Below are positions 1-11,000 of a stretch of 64,000 nt of DNA, piece after piece. Both the position numbers and the translations under genes were made by a program. Below the pieces are notes generated by a model. That model saw only the letters and a program-made list of their open reading frames with translations, was not told the DNA's origin and ran no database searches. Origin of the DNA: Symsagittifera roscoffensis (lineage: Eukaryota; Xenacoelomorpha; Acoela; Convolutidae). How positions within the stretch are numbered: position 1 is the first letter of the stretch; the number at the start of each line of letters is the position of its first letter. Location of the stretch: the NCBI RefSeq assembly GCF_963678635.1, contig NC_087063.1, forward strand, positions 63,967,290 through 64,031,289, read 5' to 3'.

Positions 1-720
1 TCGATTTTTTGATCTTCATTCTTTTTGACTTTTCTCTAAAACCACCATCCAAAATCTGAGATTTTGGGCTCAATCGAAATAACGGATTTTTCCTGAATAT
101 TCGACTCTCACCCATTTACACGAAAGTTATGGGCCTCGTAAATGTCAATATTTGTTTTTTTTGGCGTTTTTTGAAACTACTCTCCCAAATTTTCTGCGTT
201 CAATTCAAGTAAAAATTTATCCGAATTTCTTCTGCATTAGCGGCTCGCCAATTTTTTTTACACAAAAAGCTATGATTCTCGTTAAAGTCAATTTTTTTAT
301 TTGTCCGTTTTTTCCAAACATTTTGACTTTTCTCCATAACTACCCTCACAAATCTGAGATTTTGTTTTCAAGCGAAAGGAATTGCTGTTGGAAGCTCTCA
401 TGTATAAGCGAATGAATTCATGTTTTTTCAGACAAAATGTAATCACTCTCGGAAAAGTCAATTTTTGATTTTTGGGACGTGTTTCGAAACTTTTTTGACC
501 TCTCTCGAAAACAACCATCCCAAATCTGAAATTTCAGGTTCAATGGAGAAAACAGGCTGTGCGAAGTTACCCTGAATAATCGGCTACACTCAATTTTCTT
601 AACAAGAAGTTATTTCTCTTCGATTTTTTGAGCGTTTTTTTTTCACGCTTTTTGACTTCTCTCAAAAACTACCCTCTGAGATTTGCGTTCCATGGAGAGA
701 ACGGGTAGAGGGAGTTTCCC
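1..720. repeat. Degenerate ~155-bp tandem repeat
   Basis: About five diverged copies of a ~150-170 bp unit lie in tandem. Each has the landmarks 'TTTTGACTTTTCTC', then 'AACTACCCTCCCAAATCTGA', then a 'GTTCAATGG'-like block and a 'AAAGTCAATTTTT' block. The landmark recurs near 27, 165, 323, 494 and 648. Small ORFs on both strands here are frame accidents of the repeat. No exon with good splice sites was found. The period comes from eye alignment and the unit ends are approximate. Confidence 0.65.
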
Positions 721-1198
721 CTGTCCTATTGGTATGAGGTCTTTGGTAAGATTCCAATTTCTCTTACGTTTTCTCCCCACTCACTTATTTCAGTTTTGGG
801 CGAAATCAGTTTTTAGGGGTCGATAAACGTAATTCAGACTCTTATATAGCTCGCGATGATTTTTTATCGTTTTTTTTTTTGAAAGAAAATCTAAAATTTG
901 TTCAGTCTTTAAAATTACTTTTTCGAGGTTTGACTTTTGAATCATTGACTCTTTTGCAATTTTCTGTTGCTATGTTTTGTAATTACTCATTTCATCCTGC
1001 ATTAATATTTACACAAGCAATGCTTGTGTTATAGTATGAACTATCTTTTTTTCCCAACCTAAGTTGCAAATATTGTTGCAACACAAATATTGTTGCTATA
1101 AAATGAGTTCATTTTGAAATTGTTCATTTTGATCAATAACCAGCTATTAAGTACAGCCAATGCTGTACAGCCAGCAAATTTTAACGCTGACTATTATT
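721..1198. other. Non-coding stretch with dispersed-repeat fragments
   Basis: No supported exon. Positions ~818-965 match the body of the dispersed repeat seen at 10,740 (shared 'TTCAGACTCTTATATAG' followed by a GCGATGAT block and 'TTTGACTTTTGA'). From ~1,023 a second fragment matches the 5' part of the same family ('TAGTATGAAC...CCAACCTAAG', compare 3,197 and 13,811). 'TGTACAGC' motifs near 1,150-1,172 form a short local inverted repeat. Confidence 0.5.
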
Positions 1199-1470
1199 GT
1201 TCCGACTTTCGTAAAGTTATGGGAGTTTAAAAATTGCCATTTTGGCCAATTTGGGACAATTAACGCGGAGATTTAATCCGTCATAGTAATCGTTCCAAAT
1301 TGGTTGATGGAAGCTTATTTGACATAATTTATTTTTTAATAGGAGCTAAATATATCACTTTGTACTTAATATGGCGTGGGGGGATGATTTTCACAAAACA
1401 AATCTCAAATAAAAAAAATTCATTTTATTTTCATTACATTTGTTTTTTTCAGGTTATTACTGCTCCATAG
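1199..1470 (+). mobile_element. MITE-like element, copy 1 (internally deleted, 3' end lost)
   Basis: Begins with GTTCCGACTTTCG, the same end as the fuller copy at 9,698-10,190. It then follows that copy block by block: 'AAAGTTATGGG', 'GCCATTTTGGCCAATTTGGG', 'ACAATTAACGCG', 'GGAGATTTAATCCGTC', 'GGGGATGATTTTCA' and 'GTTATTACTGCTCCATA'. It lacks the ~164 bp equivalent to 9,711-9,874, and it stops at GCTCCATA before the terminal AGTCGGAAC. No coding capacity. Non-autonomous and dead in this copy. Confidence 0.6.
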
Positions 1471-1970
1471 ACAGCTCTATAAATTGAGGCATCTTTTTTG
1501 GTAGATTTCTTTTTTTTTTCAAATTGACTGGTACTGCTAATGCTTCATAATTGGCATGCGTCACTTAAAAAATTTTGAAGACTCAAAATTTTACTCATTC
1601 AGTTTTTCCCAGTAACGTTATCAGTCATATTTTTGCTTGTGTATGTTAAGTGCAACTTCGCCTCTGTGTAAAAATTCCAAAATTACCAAAAAAAACTACT
1701 TGCAGCTTAAGCTGGCCTCTAGTTATCTTTTATCGAGACAACGTAATTTTGTTTCACCTTTTTTCAATATTTTATCTTTTTTTCCGACGTCCTATTTATA
1801 TGTTTGTGTTGTGTCGCGAGTAGTGCAAAGCTCCGCTTCGCTTGAGTTTGAAATTTTTGTTTTGATGTTGTAATGTAAACGGAAAATCTGCCGTTAATAG
1901 CACGAAAAAAATATATCCCAAATAAATCGTAACCGAAATAGGTTGATAATAATTTAACATGCGTTTTTAG
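1471..1970. other. Intron sequence with dispersed-repeat hairpin remnant
   Basis: No exon supported. 'AACTTCGCCTCTGTGT' near 1,652 and the hairpin GCAAAGC-TCC-GCTTCGC at 1,825-1,841 are fragments of the dispersed repeat described at 3,196-3,800. The 78-codon ORF starting at 1,637 spans these repeat pieces and has no protein-like features. The end of this stretch is the poly-T plus AG acceptor of the first visible exon. Confidence 0.45.
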
Positions 1971-2042
1971 ATAGTGGAAGATCTGGAAAAAATGTTAAAG
2001 AAGCAAGAAGTTGATGGGAAGAAGAAAGACGCTGTTATACAG
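1971..2042 (+). CDS. Exon a of coiled-coil gene (24 codons)
   Basis: Acceptor 'GCGTTTTTAG' precedes it; the donor is CAG|GTTGGA, a weak match to consensus. It encodes IVEDLEKMLKKQEVDGKKKD and four more residues. This is Lys/Glu-rich with a hydrophobic heptad pattern, consistent with the next exon. Phase 0 at both ends. It is the first exon I can support; earlier ones must lie left of the window. Confidence 0.65.
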
Positions 2043-5000
2043 GTTGGAGAATAAATACTTCGGAGTTTTTTTAAACCGGATAATCTCTAGTTTTTAACAT
2101 TGAGATGACTGACACCTGCCTCGTGAATAAGATAAAAGTGTCATTTAATGTATGATGTTTTGAAGCTGGAGCCGTTTTAAAAATCGGCAAACCACCGGAA
2201 AGAGTTTGCTGACAAAAGATGTCTGCTTTTAATATGACGAGCCAAACTAAAGATAAGCAATGCCACAAAATATTCCTAAAATTATGTTTTTTTTTTGACA
2301 TCCAAATTTCATGTTCATTTAAAAAAATGTTTTTTGCTTTTTTCCAGATTTTTTGAACCGTTTTCTAACGTTTACCGTCGGATACTTGGAGTATTGCAAC
2401 TGGATAATAGGAGTTTATTTAATTGTACAAAGGCAGCGTAGTGTCATATTATGGACAACTAGACCTAAGTCGTAAATAAAGTTGCTCATTTGCTTGGTGG
2501 CACTTTTGCGATGAAAACATCAAATCTGGATTAATTTTGCTGCATAGCATTATAATTTTAATTGGATAGTTTTTAAGGTTGTAATGCAGAGTTTTATACG
2601 TTAAGGTTGTATAGCATATTTTTATTAGTTTTGCCTTGCTTTTTTTCACTTATTGACTTTTCTTGAGCTACCTTTTGACATTTCCTCGATTATGTTTGTG
2701 AAGTCGCAGCTTCGCCTCTGTGTAGAAGTTTTACTCACATAATTGCCATTTTTTCAGGAATGTAAATGAACCTTGATTACGCTTGCGATTAGCAAGCGCT
2801 ATCAAGACAGAATATAGACGACTTTTTGGGGTTAATAACTTTATGAACAGAATCACTGAATTATTTGCTCGGTTTACTTTAATAGTATATCGAGATCGAG
2901 GTACCAATTTTGCCTGTTCAGTTTGGAGTTGACGACCATGCTTGATTTCGATTTAGCCAGGAGCAGATTTTTTCTAACTTATCTTTTTTTGTAGAAATTT
3001 AATTATCGTATTATTAATTGTCCGCTTATTTTTTGTCGGCTTACTTCCAAATCTTATTTTCCTCTGGCTATTTTCCTTTGATTGAAGCAAGTTTTGTAGT
3101 TAAAGACGTTCTAATTTGTTCCTTAAACTATTGATTTTGAATAATTTCCTAGCGGAGTAAAAACTTTGCCTATTGGTCTAGTTGTTACATTAGCGTCAGC
3201 TTAGTGTATTGTTAAGAACCTTCTTTTTTCTAACCTAACTCGCAAATAAAAATGTTCATTAAAAGTGTTCACTTATTTGGGAATTTCACTGCTGTAGCAT
3301 TGGAAATTGCATAGCATCTGTTCTCTGCTTTATTTGAGATGATTGTTTGGCTATGTACTATTAAGCTTCCGTGGCTGAGTGGATAGGGTGTGAGACTCTT
3401 AATCTTTAAGTCGATGCTCGAATCTCAGAGGTAGCCGAATTGTTTGCTAATTTGAGGCTTATTTCTACTTTTTTTCTTATTACACTTTATAGAGCTGCTT
3501 TTTTTGTCGTGTTCTCGCTAGTGTTTGCGAAGCGGAGCTTCGCCTCTGTGTCTCCAGTTGGGTTAATTCTATCTAAAATGCCAATCTTAAATTGTTCTTG
3601 AAATGTAAATGTATGGCTTTAAGGCCATATATTTTTGTCTTCGAAATTGGAAATTTTCAGGAAGTAAGTCTTTTTTTTGCGTTCATAGACTATTTTACGA
3701 ATGTCTGTCTGCTATGATTTCTGTTTTGTTACGTTCATTGACTGTTTTCCAACTGCCTGTTAGCTTCTTCTAACAATTTTTTATCATGGTTTTGGTTTCA
3801 TTGTTTTCATCTTTCCACCCGTTGTTGGTTATATTCATTTTTTTTTTTACAAAAAAAGCAATTTCAACTATTTTTTCCGGCTGTTATTTTTGTCTCATTT
3901 TCATTTCGCTAGCTTGCAATGCTACTCATGCGTTTTTTCGCAAGTGATACGAAGCTCCTCTTTGTCTCTTTATAATTGCGAATTTTTGGTTTAAAAGCTT
4001 TGCTCACATCCGCTGCCCATAATGCGTTTCTTTTAATGTTAATGGTCGATTTGAGCGTTTATTTTTTTAAGGTCTATTTTTCAGGTCTATTTGAAACTTG
4101 TGGTTGAAATGTGCTCATACTCGGTGTAAAGTTATGCTGGCTTGACTTTTAAATTCTATTTAATTACTTTTACAAATTCAGTTACCGAAAGAAAGGTGAA
4201 TCGTTTTCTCCAGTATCAAAAGGGAAATGGAGCGCAGATTTTATGTGACTTCCAGATTAAATGGATTAACAAATTTATTGATCCAGTTTTTTTTAAAAGC
4301 AGGCTAGTGTTATCAAAAAAAAATAATAATAAAATGTTTTCAAAATTCAAAGAGGTGATCAATTTTTTTGGAACTCGATCGTTGAAAAATTGATTCGAAA
4401 TGGCTACATTTGTCTATTTTTGTCAATTGTTTTTTTTTTACGCTTGTAAATACCACTTCTTTTTCTGAACAGATGTTAATATTTTAGTCTCTGGAGGAGG
4501 GATGCAAGGATATGGAGACCACTTTCACCTCCACAGTGACTTCTCTGCAGGATCTTCTGCAGACAAAGGACAAGGCAGTGCAGGGACTGTGTGACCAGAT
4601 GACACGCCTCAAAGACCAGGTATGTTTCCTAGAAGTGAGGAGGTGCAGATTTTGATGGATCTGAATTTTTTTTTGAAGAAAAAGAAGCAAAAAGGATTGC
4701 TGGTTGCTGTGCAAGAATCGCAGAATGTTCCGACCAAATTGATTTGAGAAAAAAGTCAAAAACGAACAAAATATTAAAGGCGAAAAAATATATTTTGCTA
4801 TTTTTTGTTTATATTTGCTGTTATTAAGTGTCAGTTAATGTAGAGAAGACACTTTTATGGGTCATGATACCTTTTTGAGGAAAAGTTCCTAAAACTAGGT
4901 TCACGCTCAAGTTCCATTTTTCGGGGTTTGACTTTTGATTTTTTAAATTTCAGTTGAGTTCCTTTCTTTGAAGGAAGACAAACTCCACTATCGAACAATA

Positions 5001-8000
5001 AAATGTAAAGGTCAAGGAAATTGTGGTGGATTTCTGCATTTTAACTTCAAGTTCCCCAGGGGAATAAATAATTACTATTGATCCAGTTTTCTCAAATTGG
5101 GTTAATTTTATCAAAAAAGTGTCAATCAATGATTGTTCTTGAAATTCAAAGAGCTTTAAGGGCATAAATGGTTTTCTTCGAAGTTCGAAAGTTGAACTTT
5201 TTTGGTTTCTTGAGTTCAGTGGCACTTTTCCAAATTTCGGTCGGCTTTTTTTTCTGGAAAATGCCATTGAACTATGTGAAAACGAGCGGTAACTATAGTT
5301 AAATGTTTAGATATAGCGGTAACATTCTAGTTTAATTAAACTGGGAGGTCAGATGGGCTGTGATCTTATGCTACAATTTTCCTTGAGTTAGTCAAAATTA
5401 GCTGGAAAAAATACTATAACTGACAGTAATCCACAGATTTGGAACAATGGTGTCCTTCGAGAGTGTTTATAACAAAGATTTACTAAAGAAATTAATTAAT
5501 GTAAGTAAAGCATCATTTTCTGCTCGACCATTTTGCTTTGCATGGGATATGCAGAAGAATTTGTTAATAAAGTTATATATTGTGTCAATCGAATATCGGT
5601 AGTTGAGATATGGCTGTGTAATGCCTCCATATTTTTTGCTGGTTGTCTTTTGGTGCGAGTCTTCAAAGCATATCAATTTAACGTCATTACCCTGGTGATC
5701 AGCGAAGTGTTGCTACCGGGTGCAAGATTTTTTTCTGGTAAACAACCTTGTTCACAGAGGTCATTTTATTAGGTATGGTAAATTTCTTGCTCTATGGTTG
5801 ATGTGCTCAATTTCTTGAAAATTTCATCATCAAATTTATCAGCTTTTGAGTATTAATTGATGAATTTTGTTTCAAGCACTAATCACTTTTTCAAATAATT
5901 TTCTTGAAAAATGTCGTTTTTTTTTCGGTTTTCTGGTATTCCTTCTAGTTTCCGTCATTTCGTTATCCATTTTTTAAATGCTATTTAAATTATCTGGCAC
6001 AGTTTTCATATGCCTTTTCTTGTAATTCATTGATTTTATTTTAATTTATACAGTTAAAAGTTTTGAAATTTTTGTAGATGTAGTTTTCGATTTTTTTGCT
6101 AGTAATTTTTCTACTAATAAGGCTTGCGATTATTTAAAATTCTAATTTAAAATTCCATTTTCGGCTTTTTGTTTATCTGCATATGTTCTGTCGGCTTAGT
6201 TGGCGCATCAATGATTATTTTTTTTAGCTGTTAGCATTTTTCATAGTAGCAAGTTTTTTTGATTAATTTCTGTAATTTTATTTATTTTATTTATTTATTT
6301 AAATATTCATCATGAGTAATCAAACTATCATAACACAATATGCAAAAATTCAAAGATAACTCATGATAGGACAACCAGAAAGCCAACGAGAGGCTTGTTG
6401 AAGGTTGCCCCGTAAAGGAATCACATCATATGACATCAGATCAAAAGGTTCAATAATTAATTTAGGTCAAGAGGCAAATTGAAAGCGAAAAAAAACGAGA
6501 CTTAAATAGTGCAATCACTTTTTTTTTCAAATTAAGATCTTTATTCTTTAACATGAGAACCAGAGATATGATGCAAGCTTATACTTACAAGGGTATACAA
6601 CTGACAGCGGGCGGATGCGAAATAATGACTGTTAATTTAATTAGCGAGCAAGTGGGCCCAGTTCTTAAGAGCTGGTAATCCAGTTGTTCGCTTTTTTCTA
6701 ACTCCCCTTCCTAGAGTCCACTGCCTGGTACCTTCGACGAGAGGTTAACAGGTCTAACCGAGGACTCAGGGAAGTTAGAATGGATTAGTTCAAGTCTAGC
6801 GATATAATTCATCAATCAAATGGCAATTTCCTATTATATATGAATCTAAGATTGAATGACAGAAAGCATTTTTTGAATGATGGGTTTCAAAGGAGGAAGG
6901 TATAGTTACACACCAATTGGCTAATATATTGATTAATTTGGCAACACGATGGGAAACAGAGTTATATTTAAGCTTACTTTTCATTGATGGTAAAATACGA
7001 GCACCCTTTACTGATGACCTCGTTGAATAAAAAATAGTTTCACATTTCTGAGACAATTCTTCATTAACTATTTTCTTTAGAATTTCATTTACATGTAACT
7101 CGTATACAGTAGCAATTTTGCTTTTGGCCATTATTTCCGTTATCGAGTCACGATAACTTTTGCGAAAAGTTATACGAAAAAATCGTTTTTGTAGTTTATG
7201 AATAACATCTAATGCACTTTTGCAAACTGCTCCATAAACAAGAACTCCATATTGAACACAAGGTTGTACATAAGTTTTGTAGTACATGACCATTTAGGAA
7301 ATGGTCATCACATTACGAAGCCGGTATGCAACTCCGCAGAAGCGGGTTAATTTTTTTCGTATAATCTCAATATGATCTTTGAAGGATTGTTTAAAATTTA
7401 CTAGCCCTATTTTTGAATATTTCACTATTTTTCGCCTAAAAGATTTTTGGCAATTGTGTTGTCAGATTGCTTGGTTGGTATAGTCAACTTATTTTGTGTC
7501 GCTTGGAGAATAAGAATTGATTATTATTGTAAAAATAAATTCAGGTCAATTGTAGTGTAAAAGATCAAAGTTTTGAAGCTTAATCGTTTTAAATTTTGTC
7601 TTGACCACCATTTCTGATGGCAGTTTTTTTTGGTTTCGTATCGAGGGGCACATACCCTCGTGTTGCCGTCTTAGTGGCAGCTCAGTAAACACAAAAAGCT
7701 TAAATAAATTGAATTTTTCATCTAGTCCAAAAAAGAATTTTAAACGATTTTTTTCGACTTTGTTTTTCCGTCTCTTTTTTTGTCTTTCCTGTTCGCTAGC
7801 TGTCTTCGATTCGCCTCTCTGCTAAAGTTTTTTTATTTACACGCCTCCCCCCTTGAAATTTCCAATTTGATCTTAAGTTGCAATATTAAAAAAAAATGAA
7901 CTCATTTTTGTACCATTTCGAAAACGTCTGAATTTTCCCTTAATGCGTTTAGAACTCAACTCTGAAACGCCAGTTATCCAAACTGAACAAGATGAAAGCT

Positions 8001-11000
8001 GAGACTAAAGAAAAAGCCAATAGCGTTGCAAGTTCCGAGAACAGCGCGGATGAGCAAAAGATTTCGAGCGGCAATGAAGAAGAGCTGAAAAATGTGAATG
8101 AGTTACTCCAAGCTAGTCAGGTGGGGCGTTTTACCATTTCATTGCATAAACGTTTTTTTTGGCAAGTAAAGCACTCAATAAAGGATGGTTACAGTCATAA
8201 AATACTAGATTGTGGAATCTAAAAAGAGCTATGTAATGAAAAAGCGTTTAGAGTAATCCCCGTTTTTGCGAGTCTTTGTATAAAGATTGGATTATTGCGT
8301 GTGGAATTGTGGAAAATAAACCAGGAATAGAGCTGGAGTTGAATTGTAAGTGATTTTTCTTTCTTTGATCATCAACTGTGGCTGTGTGTGATTCAGGAGG
8401 AACTGGAGACGAAGATGAAAGCGATGCAAAGTGAACATGAGAACCAATGTCGAGGTCAGTAAATTATTTAAACATCACTTTAGTTGTGATACTGATAAGA
8501 TAAAGGTAAACCATCTGGATCTGAGGAGTGAAAGTTAAGGAGTGATTCATGTTTGAATAATTTAGAAGCTTTTATTTTAAGTAGAGTTTAGGTAATGGCT
8601 GCAGATTTTGGTGGTGAAGAGGTTGAAAAATGTTCGAATTTTTGTCGAAATCATGTTTTTGAGGCCGCTGCTGCATGTAGGGTTGTTTCCCTTGAAAATA
8701 GAGGAATTATAAGCATCGAAAGAGACCCTTAAAAATCGCCTAGAAACACGTTTTTTTCTATTTTCATGTTTCTATAATGATTAAGTAACAATGAGTGAAG
8801 TCTTTTCTATGTCTTGTTTCGTTTTTTTAAATGCTTGCGTCTGCTCAGATTTGTATGATAAATTGGTTGAAGCGGAACAGAGTGTGGAGAAGTTATCTTC
8901 AGTGCTGACCACTCGGCAGAAGGAGCTCAACCAACTCAGCTCCGAGAACTCAAAGTAAGTCCCGTAATTCGCAAGATATGTTCATTAGTTGAATAGTTCT
9001 TAAAGGGCATAGTTCATTTTTATTTTGTTCTTAGAAGACGCTTTGGCTATAGGTAAAAGTATTCATTTTAATGTACAATAGTAACTAAATTAGTAAATGT
9101 AATCTCATTAATGAGTTATTCCATGTTGCAATTGACTATTCAAAATTAACCATATGCTGATTCGAAATCTTCAATTGTGTTTAAAAAAAAAGTTCTATCT
9201 GTCTAAATTACTTTTGACCTTTCGATGGTTTTCGGGCACGCCTGGGCTTAAGACGCTCGTACGGAGGTACTGGGAATTTTAGCAATATTTTAGCTCAATT
9301 GTTCGATTATTTGAATTTGTTTCAGATACAGAGAGCGAGTTGAAGCCTTAGAGCAGCAAATGAAGTCTACGAGTAACACCATAGACAGTGTACTGCAACA
9401 GCAGTCGTCCCCTGGCTCTTCCTCCTCTGAAGATAGGGACCACAGGGGTTATACCACTGGATGTGGGAAGACATCAGTGACTAGAAGCAAGCATGCTGGT
9501 GTTCAAGTGAATAAATCTAACGTCAGGGATCAATATGAGATTTCAAGTCAGACACATTCAGAGGTTAGACTGAAGTGGAAATTTCAAAATCTGTTTCGCC
9601 GAGTGGATAGGACGAGAGATCCTCATGATCTAGGTCGCTGGTTCGAATCCATCGCGTAGTAAAAGTTATACTAATTTGAGGCTTATTTCTACTTTTTGTT
9701 CCGACTTTCGATACGAAAGTAATGGAATATTTGTGCTCGGGGTGGGTTTTTTTTCTTCAGACAAATTTCGAGTTTTTAACTAGCCATTTTTGACGGAATT
9801 TTTTTTATATCATTCAAAAGGTATTGTTGTCCTGAGCTTAAATTTGAAAAGATATTTTACCTGTGATCATTTTTCGTAAAGTTATGGGGGTTTAAAGATT
9901 GCCATTTTGGCCAATTTGGGACAATTAACGCGCGATATAATTCGCGCTATTAACGCGTAAGCGGAGATTTAATCCGTCTTAGAAACCATTCCAAATTGGT
10001 TGAAAGAAAGCTTATTTGCCATAATTGATTTGTTACAAGGAGCGAAACTTATCCTTCTGTGTTTTATATGACGTGTGGGGGATGATTTTCATAAAAAATC
10101 AAATTTTAGATTTTTTTTTTCATTTTATTTTATTACATTTAATTTTTTAATGTTATTACTGCTCCATAAACCTTAAAAGGCAGTCGGAACATTCAGGGCT
10201 TTGCCCTGATACGAGCAGTCTTGTTCCTATTTAACCTTATAGAGCTGCTTTTTATCGTTTTATTTCTAGTTTTTGCGAAGAACAGCTTAGCTTCTGTGTT
10301 TGAATTCTGCTGTTTTCCATACAACTCTTTTTTTTCCCTACTTTTTCGGTGGCGTTTTGCTTCAATGCATAACATCGCCAATTTGAAGCGCATCTTTCTT
10401 AAAAGCTTTGTTGATTGGTTTTTAAGAGTCGATGAACTTAAGGTTTAAGGTAGCGATGATTTTTTTTCAGGAAGTCTTAGTTTTTCAGGCTCAAATTTAC
10501 TTTTTCGCAGTTTGACTTTTGATCCAGTTTTCTGAAAATTGGTTAATTTTATGTTTATGAAAAAAGTGTTAATCTTAAATTGTTCTAGAAATTCAAAGAG
10601 CCTTCAGGGCGAAAGTTGAGATTTGAAAAAATGTAAATCAGTCTTTCTGTTTACTTGCGCTCATTGACTCTTTTTTCAACTGTCTGTGGGTTTTGTTAGT
10701 TAATTTTTAGTGCTAGTTATTTGGTAGGCGAGGCCTTCTTTTAAACAGTCGATGAACGTAGTTCAGACTCTTATATAGGTCGCGATGATTGTTTTGTTCG
10801 TTTTTTTTTTCAGAAAATTTTTTAAGGCTCAAATGTGTTTTTTCGCGGTTTGACTTTTGATTCCTTAAGTTCAATTTATTTCTTTTGTGAAAAGGTAGGC
10901 AAACTCCACTATCGAACAGCGAAAATGTAAAGGTGACGAAAAACTTGATTGACTCCTAATTTCGAAAATGGATTTTAATAATCAGATTTCCCAACGAACT

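Noticed and set aside
4484-4759. A 91-codon minus-strand ORF over exon b
   Set aside because: Antisense shadow. The plus strand has splice sites, phase and coiled-coil pattern.
9564-9659. Extension of exon f to the end of its open frame at 9,659
   Set aside because: This stretch is the tRNA-like repeat head. A GT donor at 9,564 gives the correct phase for the next exon.
9592-9660. Genuine tRNA gene (exact box B GGTTCGAATCC)
   Set aside because: The acceptor stem does not pair, the anticodon loop lacks T at position 33, and the family tail follows at once, so it is a SINE-like head.
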